This document shows positions 12,621 to 24,643 of a stretch of DNA of 64,000 nucleotides, in pieces; the stretch's first letter is position 1, and every line of letters begins with the position of its first letter. Source of the stretch: Siphlonurus alternatus (taxonomy: Eukaryota; Arthropoda; Insecta; Ephemeroptera; Siphlonuridae); contig OX463781.1 in the NCBI GenBank assembly GCA_949825025.1, forward strand, positions 1,386,066-1,450,065, read 5' to 3'. The notes under the pieces were generated by a model. The model ran no database searches. It saw only the letters and a list, made by a program, of their open reading frames with translations, and had not been told where the DNA came from. The translations under genes were made by a program, and so were the position numbers.

Positions 12621-13214
12621 CTAGCTTTCCATGAATTCAAACCCGTACTATTTTAACATAAAATTATATTTTATGATCAAATTAAAATGTCCTAGCAGAA
12701 AACGTTGTTCGGTGTCGAAACCTCGGCCTCATCACCCAGTCTGTTAGTGACGAAAGATTTCACGTTAATATTTAACGTTCCTCAAGACTTTGCCTTTGTC
12801 TCAGAAAGAGGTCGTCTTTGTGAGGCACTGAGGCAATGTTTAAATTAAGTTTTTTATTAACGTCTTGTTTAACCTGTTATTTATATCTTGACACAATGAA
12901 GTAATAAATTATTAAATGAAGTGAAACGTAATATATATTTTATTATATACAATAATTGTGTCATTAAAATAATCTTTACTTTGTTCCGAATGCGTTGTGT
13001 GCTTATATCATTGTTCACAACACGTTGGGAGCAAAATGTTTTGATCCCAAAGCGTTGGGAACTTTGCCAAAGTGCCCAACGCGTTGAGATCAAAATCGTG
13101 ATATTCCGAACGTAAATTTCTCGACTTGGAATTTCTGCATGGTCCCAAAGCGTTGGGATCAAAAATTTTGCGTCCGATACGAATTCGCTTTCGGATTGTA
13201 ACATATACACCTAT

Positions 13215-13425
13215 ATGAACACCACGAACGTTACTTCTGCTTTGTTTGTGGACGTTACCACGCAGTCTATGGAGGTGTGGTGAACCAAAACAATTTTGAT
13301 ATTGGTAGACAGAGTGCTCTCCTCACCCCACCAAAATTACAAATCTTCAACTCTCTGTCTATTGAAGCTGCAGCTCTAGCAAATGAGGCAGGAGTAACGT
13401 TCGTGCTGTCCAGAGTGTACAGTCG
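13215..13425. mobile_element. MITE family G (CACCACGAACGTTAC ends), copy 1
   Basis: CACCACGAACGTTACTTCTG at the left and GCAGGAGTAACGTTCGTGCT at the right; the interior has CACGCAGTCTATGGAGGTGT. A second copy is at 35933-36127 and a fragment at 43590-43670. The 76-residue ORF here is repeat-derived. Confidence 0.75.
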
Positions 13426-14558
13426 TCGCTTCGGAAAATTTCCCACTTACGGCCTTAATTATCACAATAATCACCATGCCATGTGTAATTTTTACGAGGC
13501 ATTGTGATTTACAAGGCCGCAAAGGAAAATGTTCTGAAGCAACGACTGTACATTTAATTGATACCAGAAAGACACCTCAAAAAGAATCTTTCTGGTATCA
13601 GAAACATCCCAGAAAGATGCCTCAAGTATGGAGCTAAAAATAAAAATCGTATTTGTAAAACAAAATAAATTTAACTGTTGCGTGTTTCAATAAGTAATGA
13701 TCGAAATAAAAGTTATATAACTACCATTTACATAATATGACAGTTGACAGGTGATAATAACTAACGCAGTCCTATACAGAACAAAACGCATGAGTTGAGT
13801 TACATATTTTCAATCAAAATAATTTAATAAATTTCTTGATTTTTTGGACTAAAAATACACTTTTTCCTTGAAAATTATTAAATTAAAACATGCGAACATT
13901 CCATAAGTGAAGATACTTTCTCACAAAAACGTACTGATGGTGAGGAGAGAAAATTGCCTATCTTAAACTATATAGAGTGACCAGGCCTGTTCCAATTTCC
14001 CATTGTTAGGACGGTCTTCCTTGAATAATGAATCAATGTGGTCCTGATGATATTAAAATTTTGTTTACATGAAGCAAACAGCTCTATATGAAAAGCACAT
14101 GAACTTTGCTCTTCATTTTAGCTGCATTCACATGATATATCACTAAAAATGGCTCTTCATTTGAGCTGCATTTACATGATATAACTCATATAACACTAAA
14201 AATGGCTTAGATGAGAATCTTCATTGTGACAGAGTATCTTATATACAGTGCAGCATTCCCAGTCGTCAAATTTTGCTAAGATGGCTGGAATTTCATTCAA
14301 CTTCACAAGTGCAGTAAAAACTCCAGCCCTGCTTGGTAGGCAGTCGGTGAAGGAGCGGTCTAATAAACATTTTTCAATGGCTGGCATGATTTAAGTGCCG
14401 AGAAGTACAAAGTAGGTACAGCAGCCCATAATCTATGTAACTTGATGTAATGACGAAATGATGGCGAGACAATAAAGCCGCTATTTTTACATTATATTCC
14501 TAATTTTACTGTTGAATGTAATTTTCCCCTTCAAAAAACTTCAACTATTATTAGTCTT

Positions 14559-14835
14559 CCTAGTTGAAAAATAACATCTTCAACTCATCCTCTACACGTC
14601 TAAACCTAATATTTTTACCTCTGAAACACATCTTATTTCCTCTTCACTCAAAGTGAGGATAAAATGAAAAAAATATTTGTATAATATTTTATGCCCAAAA
14701 AGAGGAAAAATACGTAATCTCTTTTTTCCCCCTATTTTTTCCTCTAAAATGGTGCAGCAAAATAGTATAGGACAAAAGAAAAGAGGAGAGCTTAATATTA
14801 TAGCGAATGAAAAATGAAAATTATTTCAACTCGGG
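14559..14835 (+). mobile_element. MITE family A, copy 4
   Basis: CCTAGTTGAAAAATAACATC to TTATTTCAACTCGGG, full length. Confidence 0.88.
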
Positions 14836-15261
14836 TTATAATAAATACTTAATTGTTTGGAGATTTTTAGTTTTGTTCTGGGGAAAATTGAATGTAAAAT
14901 ACATACATGAATATGATAAATATTAAATGGACAACCTGCATAAATTCATTATTGTATTTTGATCAATTTAGGATTTACATTATAGAAGACTTCGAGTTTT
15001 TTCAAATCCTCCATTACCCTAAAATTGAGAGGAAAGACGCTGTGACGTCATAGTCATGCAAATATTTTAACATACAAGCATGGGGAAAGACGTTACATGG
15101 CTATGACGTCACAGCACTTTCGCCTCGATTTTTAACTTGTATAGTGTTCCGGAAAATGTGAAAAAAAAATCAAGAAATCTCGAAATCTTCCAATGCAATA
15201 AAAATATAAGCATGCATGCAGGTTTTCCACTGTATAGACCTATTATATAAGATGTAACCCC

Positions 15262-15440
15262 GAATAGTGTGGCATTGCACGATTGGTTAAGTGTCAGACT
15301 TTTAATCTGGATCGTCTCCAGAGCTTGGGTTCGCTCCCGACTGCCTGCCAGTTTGTGAGTCATGATCCTGGGGGCGCTCGTCAGGTGGCTGCAGCTTGCA
15401 ATTCGATAATCTGAGTTACAGCCCAGAATAATGAGAATGA
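15262..15440 (+). mobile_element. tRNA-Lys(UUU)-like SINE head
   Basis: The anticodon arm CAGACTTTTAATCTG gives anticodon TTT, with B-box-like GGGTTCGCTCCC. The A-box side (TTGGTTAAGTG) is weak. The flanks do not complete an acceptor stem, so a SINE or tRNA relic is more likely than a tRNA gene. Confidence 0.55.
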
Positions 15441-15487
15441 AAAAACGTGAAAACGTTGCCAAGTTTATATCTGACCCCTAGATAGAT

Positions 15488-15652
15488 TTTAATCAGAAGA
15501 AACCGGAAATCGAAACGTATAAGGGGGGGCTTTTAATCAGAAGAAACCGAAAAGCGAAAATCGGGAGGGGGACTTAATTGACTTTTTAATCAGAAGAAAC
15601 CGGAAAGCAAAATTCGGAAGGGGGACTTTTTAATCACAAGAAACCGGAAAGC
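15488..15652. repeat. Four-unit minisatellite
   Basis: Units of about 45-52 bp start near 15488, 15533, 15585 and 15629. Each begins TTTTAATCAGAAGAAACCGG or close to it, followed by a CGGGAGGGGGAC-type G-run. Confidence 0.85.
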
Positions 15653-15744
15653 TTACAGTGTTGCCGGTTCTGTCCAGATCGCACGTTTTTTTCATCTCAT
15701 CCTTCTTGGCTAAGGGAAAGAATCGCAATTCAAACACTGAATCG

Positions 15745-15900
15745 GGAGGTGCTAAAGTTCACGTTGGACTTTGGTACCGCCTGCCTTGATGATGTTTTTC
15801 TGTGGTTTCCCATCGTCTCACCGAGGCGAATGCCGGGGCAGTTCCTAACACAAGGCCACAGCCGCCTCTTTTTCTATCCTATTGTATCCAACTGTTGTTA
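15745..15900 (+). mobile_element. SINE 3' body fragment
   Basis: CTGTGGTTTCCCATCGTCTC, GAGGCGAATGCCGGGGCAG and GGCCACAGCCGCCTC resemble the conserved body and tail I associate with insect tRNA-derived SINEs. No head was found. Confidence 0.6.
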
Positions 15901-16050
15901 ATACTGTTGTTAAGTTTGAATGCTTACACTAATAGCAGAATATGCAGTTCAATTGAATTCAATTCTCTATTGGTCATTTTTAAATACATACAGACACAAT
16001 CATAATGAAGGCACTCTGCATGAGATGGTAAGACACGTCCAAACACATAC

Positions 16051-16396
16051 TTAAAGGCATACAGGCCTCAAAATACAAATTAGATAGTCACCAAGTGGGT
16101 TTAGAGTTTATAATCAACATTCGCATCATTTTTTTCCACGCGTGATGCATCTGTGCGAAGTCGCAGTTCAAAGTAAGAAATTTAGTCCTTGATGACGTCA
16201 CGAAGTCCTTGATGACGTCACAACTCAATGCTAATCGGTGCTAGCTGTGAGTTGTGACGTCAGCAAGGACTTTCTTTACAGCGCGACTTCGGATGGTCGC
16301 ACCGCGCGCAGGTAAAAATAATACGAATGTTGTTTATAAACTCGAGCAACACTTAATGTCTGTCGAATTTGTAATTTGAGGCCTGTATACCTTTAA
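16051..16396. mobile_element. TTAA-flanked MITE family H (piggyBac-like), copy 1
   Basis: 346 bp bounded by TTAA at 16051-16054 and 16393-16396. The inverted ends are AAAGGCATACAGGCCTCAAA and TTTGAGGCCTGTATACCTTT. It contains three TGACGTCA sites and a direct GTCCTTGATGACGTCA repeat. A second copy of exactly the same length is at 24219-24564. TTAA targets are the signature of piggyBac-type transposases. Confidence 0.88.
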
Positions 16397-17114
16397 AGGC
16401 TTTATGAACCTTTGGGCAATATTAAGCACATGGTAAGCTTTGCTTCAGTGTGATTCGGCTGCATAAAATTTTTTGTTTCAGCAGCACAAATATCAGAGAT
16501 AATAGCCGATGAAAAGGAACCTAGCTCTGTGACGTCACTCACGCTCATTCAGCGGCGACAATATAGGGAAATCCCTGCAAAAGATAGGTTCACTCCCGCT
16601 GCAACCACGGCCACAATTTTACTTCTGAAATTTTGAAACTTTACCTGGGCAGTCTTGATAGTATTTTTCAAATATCCTGAAAGATTTTTTTTGATGACAT
16701 TCATACAAACCGAGTTATTGCGGTAGAAATAGGAGCAAAAATGTTGTATAGGAAAACAATGTTAAATTTTTAGCTTATCTTGCTACCGCAATAACTCAGT
16801 CTGTACACACGCCACCAAAAAAATTCTTTCAGTCTATTTGACAAATATTATCAAGACGGCCCTGGTAAAGTTTCAAAATTTCAGAAGTAAAATTGTGGCC
16901 GTGGTTGCAGCGGGAGTGAACCTATCTTTTTCAGGGATTTCCCTATATTGTCGCCGCTGAATGAGCGTGAGTGACGTCACAGGTGCTTCTTCATCGGCTA
17001 TTATCTCTGATATTTGTGCTACTGAAACAAAAAAAAATATGCAGCTGAATCACACTGAAGCAAAGCTAACCGTGTACTTAATACTGTGAAAAGGTTCATA
17101 TATAAGGCCTTTAA
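16393..17114. mobile_element. TTAA-flanked foldback element, about 0.7 kb
   Basis: TTAA at both ends, arms of about 330 bp (GGCTTTATGAACCTTT near the left, AAAGGTTCATATATAAGGCC near the right) and a spacer around 16680-16850. Arm matches include CACTCACGCTCATTCAGCGG and TAGCCGATGAAAAGGAACC-like blocks. No ORF. It shares its left TTAA with the preceding element. Confidence 0.88.
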
Positions 17115-18312
17115 TAAAACTGTAAATGTATCATAATTAGATATATTATAAAAACAATTTTCCAACGATAATATTTTTACGGCACTTTTAAAATCGACAT
17201 ACAGTGGTATGAGTTTTATATGCAGTGGAAGTTAATTATATTATCTAATTGACATAGAATAAGGTCCCTTATTAAAAATCTGCAATCTACACTGTGCGGG
17301 TGTAATTATTATGTTCTTAATTTCTTGTATTATGATGGGAGTCCTTGCACTGAACAAAATATTCCGACATTTTTCTTAAAGGATTAGTAAACCCTGGCCT
17401 TGTCTTTAATATATATCATGTATCATAGGTAGTTAAAAAGTACTGGGCACAAAAAAACAACATTCACCGTAAAGTTCCCACATCAAAAGCTTGTAACGTC
17501 GGCTATTCAGTGACGACAACAGGCCACAGAGAGAAGCGGCTAGGTCTAAATGTGAAAGAAAATCAAAGCATTTGCTCTAAATTGTTAACTTTCCTAACAA
17601 ATGTAAGGCTTGTTTACGCTGCCACAGAATTGACACTTTTTGAGCAAATGAATTTACATTCCATAAATGAACCTGCGGAGTGTCATTTTTCTGCAACGCT
17701 TGTGAAGATCAGGAAAAATAATTTAATCTGACGATATAAAATCACTGAAATTGTCGGAAGACTTTCTCTTTTTTTTTTTTCCTGCCTTCGACACCCCGGC
17801 GGGCGAGGGTGCAACAATTGTCTCCTTACAAACCTACCCTCCTCCCACATGACCCACACATGGATGGCGTGCTGCCGGGAGGGTTACCCTTATTGTTCAA
17901 CTCCTTGAAAAAAATTTACAACTAAGAAAAATAATAGTAATTGCCTTCTCAATGTGTCCTCTTCGTGTTGTTGACATGATCAACCGTGACCACGCTGACA
18001 CCCCTCGATCAAAAGAAACTGATATATTGCATTGGGTCTCAAACGTCGTTTTCAAGCTAGCTAGAGGATCCTTGTAGCCCTTTGTCGTCAGACCCTCGTA
18101 CTTTTAAACAATAATTAAAATTACCAATGAAGTGCGACACATGTTTTAAACATAAAATTGGGCCTTGCTATAGACTGTCATCAAAAGAAAAATACATGTT
18201 AATCCGGGTTTACTAGTACTTTAACAAAACAGACACATTCATATAAAGTAGTAGTAAGCTAACATTGTAAAATAAAATCTCCCGCAAGTACATGTTAAGG
18301 TGTTGTGCGCAG

Positions 18313-18428
18313 GTGCGAGTGCGCAGACGTCCGGCTGTCCACGCAGAGCAACCCTCACCGCAACGTGTCGGAGCTGTTGGACAACCTGCTGAGGGGCTAC
18401 GACAACAGCGTGAGGCCCGACTTCGGGG
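18313..18428 (+). CDS. Grd: GRD exon 1 of the visible part (N-terminal ligand domain)
   Basis: The exon reads CECADVRLSTQSNPHR, then NVSELLDNLLRGYDNSVRPD, then FG, with a final G completed in the next exon. The LLxNLLxGYDxSxRPDFGG stretch is the start of the conserved extracellular domain of Cys-loop receptors, and N-V-S is a possible N-glycosylation site. The donor is GTGAGT at 18429. The acceptor is less certain: I used AG at 18311-18312, which leaves one base to finish a codon from an unseen upstream exon. AG at 18325-18326 is an alternative, and both have poor pyrimidine tracts. A palindromic MITE begins only about 36 bp after the donor. Confidence 0.87.
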
Positions 18429-18463
18429 GTGAGTACCACGTGACATCTGTAGAGATGACGTGA

Positions 18464-18672
18464 AGGTGCTTTTCCATGGAGCGAGGCGAGAAAGGCGCAC
18501 TTCCTTCAATGTCTTATAGCGGCCATGTTGGCGTGAAAAAATCGCGGCGGAATTTAATCGCTGCTGGGAAGTGAAATTGTCACGCCAATATGGCCGCCAT
18601 ACGGTTTCAAAGCAAGTGCGCTTTTCTCGCCTCGCCAAGCCTTGCGTGACCTTGCTCCATGGAAAAGCACCA
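18464..18672. mobile_element. MITE family F, copy 2, next to exon 1
   Basis: AGGTGCTTTTCCATGGAGCG at the left, TTGCTCCATGGAAAAGCACC at the right, inner GGCCATGTTGGCGTGA and TCACGCCAATATGGCC. It lies 35 bp downstream of the exon 1 donor. The overlapping minus-strand ORF is an artefact of the palindrome and the exon's GC content. Confidence 0.85.
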
Positions 18673-18979
18673 GGCAGCGCTAAGGATGTTCAGAATGCAC
18701 ACATTGCACATATAGTAGCATATTGTGTATTAAGTGTATAATTATTTTTAATTTTTACTTAACGTACCAAAAAAAATCAGGTTTAAATTATACTGTAAGA
18801 ATATAAAACATTACACGATAGAACTCTTAGAAGTGAACGTCGCCCCCAAAAAAGCTGTTAAAATAATTTATTAAATTTTTTGTCATTGCTCCCTCCTTCT
18901 ACAGCGAGCAGGTAGCGAATAACGTTAATTGTACCTCCCTTCCCGAGTCTCATGATGTAAACATAAACAACAATCAACT

Positions 18980-19219
18980 CTGCAGTTGAAAAATTACGTC
19001 TTCAACTCATCCTTTACACGTCTAAACCTAATCTTTTTACCTCAAAAACACATCTAATTTATTCCTCACTTAAAGTGAGGATGAAATAGAGACAATATTT
19101 CTAACATTTTATGCGAAATAAGTGGGGGAAAAAACATGATCTCGTCTTCAAAATAAGAGGTATCAAAGACAAAGACAGACGATAAAATTGAATAAAAGAA
19201 AAATTTATTTCAACTCGGG
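18980..19219 (+). mobile_element. MITE family A, copy 5
   Basis: GCAGTTGAAAAATTACGTCT to ATTTATTTCAACTCGGG, slightly shortened internally. Confidence 0.85.
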
Positions 19220-19304
19220 ACACTTTCTTAAACGTGAGCTGGAATTTGTGATGAGAACTTGCAATTTCATACTTCAAAAATATTGGTTATAGAGGTGAAT
19301 TTTT

Positions 19305-19495
19305 ATAAGGTGATGTTAAGTGGAGCAGAAAATGCGCACCTGCTGAAATATCGTATGGCGGCCATGTTGGTAAGAGAAAATAGATTCGCTTCCCACTCGG
19401 CGAGAACCGATTTTACCACCAACATGGCCGCCATACGATATTGAAGAAAGTGCACCTCTCGACATCGCTCCATGGAAATCCACCTTTACAGGTCA
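19305..19495. mobile_element. MITE family F, copy 3
   Basis: Inner arms GGCGGCCATGTTGGT and ACCAACATGGCCGCC, right end CCATGGAAATCCACCT, left end diverged (AGGTGATGTTAAGTGGAGC). Confidence 0.75.
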
Positions 19496-19734
19496 AACTT
19501 TGCAGGTGCTCTCCATTCATTAAAAACGTACATTCTGTTGAAATGCGTGTCGGAGATTTAATCTCACAGCTAATGTTTTGGTTACACCGATAAATTCCCA
19601 AGACTCCTCACATTGCACATAACATCGATTTACAGTATGTTTCTTACACAACTTTTAATAGGTTATTTAATAAATACACATGGGGTGTCCCAGGATTGAA
19701 TTCTGCATTACCAACAGGGGTTAGAAAGTGTCTT

Positions 19735-19862
19735 GTTGTTTACATCGTATTGGCAACGATTCATCAATTTGTGAAGTGAAAGTCAGTCGCTGCTGCTTCT
19801 CTTATCACTCATACCTTGATGTCAAACGTTTGCTATGACTTCACCAATGAAGCCTGTGTATA
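19735..19862 (+). repeat. Interspersed repeat family E, copy 2
   Basis: GTTTACATCGTATTGGCAAC, GCTGCTTCTCTTATCACTCA, ACCTTGATGTCA and CCTGTGTAT match the copy at 3846. Confidence 0.6.
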
Positions 19863-19890
19863 GACATTTTTTAAACCTTCTTCGATACAA

Positions 19891-20263
19891 TTAAGGTAGA
19901 GATAATACGGATCAGCTGGCCCAATGCTAAAAAAATCCCATTCATAAAAATTATGAAAAAAATTTAAAATGTTCTCCTCTACATCCCCTATCAGTAGGTA
20001 AAATATCAGGTATACCAAAACGAGCTAGTTTTTGAGTTATGAATTTTTAAAGTTGACTATTTTAACATGGAGAAATGGAACTTCCATGTTAAATTAGTCA
20101 ACTTTAAAAATTAATAACTCGAAAACTAGCTCGTTTTTGTATACCTGATATTTTGCCTACTGATAGGGGATGTAGAGGAGAACATTTTCAATTTTTTTCA
20201 TAATTTTTATGAATGGGATTTTTGTAGCATTGGGCCAGCTGATTCGTATTATCTCTACCTTAA
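19891..20263. mobile_element. TTAA foldback family I (AAGGTAGAGATAAT), copy 1
   Basis: TTAA at 19891-19894 and 20260-20263. The ends AAGGTAGAGATAATACGGAT and ATTCGTATTATCTCTACCTT are inverted. The arms of about 180 bp match almost throughout (for example CCTACTGATAGGGGATGTAG on the right). Confidence 0.88.
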
Positions 20264-20571
20264 GGTAGAGATAATGTCAGTCAGCTTTTTTTTTTTAGCT
20301 CCATTTGATTAAAATGTAAACGTTAGCAAATTCACAAAAAATTTGAAATTTTCTTGACAGGCAGATATCATAGTGCCTAAAACCATGCATTGAAAAAATT
20401 TCAAAACAATTAATGGGCTGATTTTTATTTAATTAATTTATTTAATTTTCAGCTTAGGGTTTTCTCATGGAAAGACAGACTGAAAAATTAATTTTAAAAA
20501 ATCGTGAAACCGTTTACATGTTAATCAAATGAAGCTAAACAAACAGCTGATCGACGTTATCTCTACCTTAA
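20260..20571. mobile_element. TTAA foldback family I, copy 2
   Basis: Same outer ends (AAGGTAGAGATAATGTCAGT and ACGTTATCTCTACCTT) around a different interior with GTTTACATGTTAATCAAATG and its inverse. It uses the TTAA at 20260-20263 that also closes copy 1. Confidence 0.85.
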
Positions 20572-20714
20572 GCTTACTGTTCAGATGAACTTTGAAATTG
20601 ACAAATATTTTTAAAGATTTTCAGTGCTGGAAAGTCTAGAAATTTGCTGCCCTGCACCACGCATTTGTTGGGCATGTCAAGTGATTTGCAGAGGTCACAC
20701 ATTTGGCAGATGAC

Positions 20715-20945
20715 CTCAGTCGAAAAATTACGTCTTCAACTTATCCTTTACACGTTTAAACCTAATATTTTTGCTCATAAACACATCATATTTCCTCTTC
20801 GCTCAAAGTAAGAATGAAATGGAGACAATATTTCTAACATTTTATGCTCAAGTAAAAAAAAGAAGACGTAATTTCATTTTTTCCTCTAAAATGGTTCAAA
20901 ATAGGAGGGAATTAAACGAGAAGAGAACTTAATAGTTATAACTAT
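20715..20945 (+). mobile_element. MITE family A, copy 6 (3' truncated)
   Basis: CTCAGTCGAAAAATTACGTC start; the expected CAACTCGGG end is missing, lost at or before the border of the 20958-24661 element. Confidence 0.75.
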
Positions 20946-21814
20946 TATTTTATATATACAGAGTGTGCACAAAATTATTAACATTTTTAGGCGCCAATAA
21001 AAATTATAAAGGTTAACGTCACACATACTTTTAATACATTAAAATGTAGCTTGAATTTCTATGATTTAGAAACTTTTTACAGAAATTAATTTGATCTTAT
21101 GGTTCTCGTCCAGTAAAATTAGGAACCAAAAAAGGGAACTTTTTCGTGATTTCAGTCTCATCACTCGTGTTTTTCAGCCTTCAGGTAGCCGGTAATCCCT
21201 GAAATTGTTAAATTTTAATCTTTTTGTCTAAGTGGCTGTGTTTTTCTGGACTCACCTTAGGGTTCCTCTCAGTATATATAGGCACTGTTGGTGGCGCAGC
21301 ATTGGTTGCAGCTCATCATCAGCTCTCGCCATAAGTCTTGCATCATGTGCAGTAGGGCCAGTAGTTAAATGCCCGTATAAACTTTTCTCAGGTCGTGGCT
21401 TTTCAGCGTCCCTGTCGTAGCTCATCCCATCTGTTTTTATGAGTTTATACATGTTGGACAAGGTGCTTAATACGCCCACATTGTGTTGCATTGAAGCATC
21501 TCTAGTGAATCACCACGGCCATCCAGTCACTCAGTCTATCATGCTGCGAGAAATTTTGAGCGAGCTCTAGGTGCACCTTGATCAATGCTGGGGGTCAACA
21601 ACAGTGCCTATGTGGTGAAGAAGGGATATGCTCTTAAGGTTACTCCATTCAAAATTGAGTAATCCAAACGGTAGGACTTTATTAAAACAATTTCAGGGGG
21701 TGCCATCAAACCTAATGTTGACGATTATTGGAAGTAAAAATTTAGAGGCTGAAATCACGGAAAAAAAGTCATATTTTTTCTGGAAAAGAACCATAAAATA
21801 AATGTGGACGCTTC

Positions 21815-23482
21815 CCGAGTTAAAAAGTTTTGCTATATATTTACGTTATTTTAGCTATTGGAACGACCTTTATTTTTGCTTGACTTTTGCTTTATATGTG
21901 TCGAAATATAGGTCCATAAAGGTCCGAAGTTAAAGGCAAAATAAAGCAACAAGCTTTATCATTCCTTTAACTTACATATATATCTGCATTACGCTCTTTA
22001 AAGGCACATAAATTTCCAATATTTTTCAAATAAGCTTATTGCATTAGATATATATAACCTCTAATTCGCCAATACTGCTTTTATTTTACCTCTATTCGCA
22101 GTGAAAACATTTTTGTTAACATGACCCCTACTGAACAAGTAAAACTGATACTTTTAATATTGCATTGTTCATATTAAAAAAAAAAAATAGAATTTTTTCT
22201 GACTGACAGGTTCAGAGTTCATGATACCAGCTCGTATTTATCAAATTAAAGTGCTATTATATACATACGTAGTATAACCTAATCAATTTTATTATCTGAT
22301 AATTAAATAAAACCTGAATTTCCCCCAATCTCAAACAGATATTATAAATATAATATATCTTTTAAACCTACAAAATAGCAGATATAAAGGTAGAATAAGA
22401 CTTCATAAATAATTATAATATATAAATAATCAACATTTCTGTCATATTTCTAGTGTTCTATTAGAAGCCATTAAGATCATGGAAGTGCCGTAATAGAGGT
22501 GAAATAGTTGTTTTAAATTGGTTAGAGACAGCTAAATTTCCTCTAATTTTAATATAAGCATATAGAAGCAATAGTTATCTTTAAACCTATAATATGGCAT
22601 GAAAAAAATGTTAGGTTTCTGCCTGTAAAGTTCCAATAATTTTGCTTTACTGATATACATACATTTAAATTGCCTCTATTTTCAATGTAAGAATATTGCT
22701 TTTGTCATATATTTTAAACTAATAATAAAGCATGTATAAAGATAGGAAGTAGTACATATATACCAAGTATATATTTCCTCTATCTTTAGTGTTACTTAAG
22801 ATAACCATAAACATATTTCAGGTGAAGTAATAGTGGTAATATAGTGGTTGCAAATAGGTTCAGTGACATCTAAATGTCTTCTACTTTTAATATAAGCATA
22901 TATAAGTAAATGTAACTTTTATACCTGTATAGTGGCATAAATAAATTAAAGGTCTCTCTGCTCTAAATTACCAATATTTTTACATTATTGGTAAAGAAAA
23001 TCTCTATCCCTCATAAACATGTATTATATGAAGAATACAGGTTTGATTTAAGTAAAAGTATCTTTATATATAATTTAAGAAACCTATATTTTTTGTTTAA
23101 CAATATGTGTAATATAAATTATATTCATAGGCCTTTTATACGTTTTTTTAAAGATGTATCCTCTCAATATATTTGCTTTACCAATAAAGGTCTCCTCTTT
23201 CAGCATAAATGAAAAATAACGTAAAAATAATGATTTTATATATATTTTCTCACCAATATTTCTCATCTATATAAGTTATATCGTTATATGAAGTGGTTAT
23301 AGGAAATACAAAGATTATTTAAAGGTATTTTATATATAACGACCTTTATCACTTTTCCCCAATTTCTTCGCGTATAGGTTGGTATAGGTCATATATAGGT
23401 GATAAAGCAAAATTTTGGCACTTAAAGCCACAATGCAGGTGTTATATATGTTTTATATAGGAAACTTTTTTACTCGGGTGGA
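21815..23482. repeat. AT-rich inner element with own inverted ends
   Basis: CCCGAGTTAAAAAGTTTTGC at 21817 and AAACTTTTTTACTCGGGTGG near 23463-23482 are inverted. Between them, degenerate units recur with a spacing of about 337 bp (TTTTAATATAAGCATAT near 22547 and 22884). No convincing ORF. Confidence 0.6.
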
Positions 23483-23962
23483 CTTCGTATTGAGCGCCTT
23501 GTCCAACACATAATTTCATAAAAAAGAAGTGATAAGCTAGGACAGGAGACCTTTTGAAAAGCCAAGAAATGAGAAAACTTAATGCGGGGTGCACATGATG
23601 CAAGACTAATGGCGAGAGGTGAAGATACGCTGCAACCAATGCTGCGCCACCAACAGTGCCTATATATACTGAGAGGAGCCCTAAGGTGAGTCCAGTAAAA
23701 CACAGCCACTTAGACAGAAAGATTAAAATTTAACAATTTCAGGGATTACCGGGTACCTGAAGGCTGAAAAACACGAGTGAGGAGACTGAAATCACAAAAA
23801 AGCTCCCTTTTTTGGTTCCTAATTTTACTGGACGAGAACCATAAGATCAAATTAATTTCTGTAAAAATCATAGAAATTCAAGCTAATTTTGATGTATTAA
23901 AAGTATGTGTGAAGTTAACCTTTATAGTTTTTATTGGCGCCTAAAAATGTCAATAATTTTGT

Positions 23963-24643
23963 AATGGTCAGCATTACTGCCCTTAGTCCTATCTTTGCTC
24001 CGGGCTTAGCAGCATGGTTGCGCCATGCACAGTTCTGTATCGTGAGAACTGGCAGAATAAGCACGGAGCGGAGGTGAGCTGGCATCGGGACTCGCGGCAA
24101 GAACCAGCCGGCCTCCGTGATTGTCGCCAATATTCATTATTTTACTTATTCACTAACAATGCAATATTATTGTATTCATTGTGTATCGTGAAACATTTAT
24201 TAGATATTCAATAAATTCTTAAAGGCATACAGGCCTCAAATTACAAATTAGATAGTCACCAAGTGGGTTTAGAGTAAATAATCAACATTCGCATCATTTT
24301 TTTCCACGCGTGATGCATCCGTGCGAAGTCGCAGTTCAAAGTAAGAAATTTAGTCCTTGATGACGTCATGAAGTCCTTGATGACGTCACAACTCAATGCT
24401 AATCGGTGCTAGCTGTGAGTTGTGACGTCAGCAAGGACTTTCTTTACAGCGCGACTTCGCACAGACGCACCGCGCGCAGGTAAAAATAATACGAATGTTT
24501 ATTATAAACTCGAGCAACACTTAATGTCTGTCTAATTTGTAATTTGAGGCCTGTATCCCTTTAAAACACATACAAGTGTCGTCTACAGTTAATTACATTA
24601 CACCACACCAAATAAATAATTATAGTAAGGAAAGTAACCTTAC
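23963..24643. mobile_element. Insertion with 8-bp target duplication
   Basis: AATTTTGT occurs at 23955-23962 and 24644-24651 and would be single in the intact terminal repeat of the 3.7-kb element. The insert has no terminal inverted repeats. It begins AATGGTCAGCATTACTGCCC and ends in A/T-rich sequence, so a truncated retroelement is likeliest. It is itself split by a TTAA MITE (24219-24564). Confidence 0.7.
24219..24564. mobile_element. TTAA-flanked MITE family H, copy 2
   Basis: 346 bp, near-identical to 16051-16396, again with TTAA at both ends and three TGACGTCA sites. Identical length and few differences suggest recent spread. Confidence 0.9.

Noticed and set aside
13277..13507. 76-aa ORF with NHH motif
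   Set aside because: Lies in MITE family G; the other copy (35933) does not keep the frame.
18213..18638. 141-aa minus-strand ORF over exon 1
   Set aside because: Antisense of a confirmed exon fused to a palindromic MITE.
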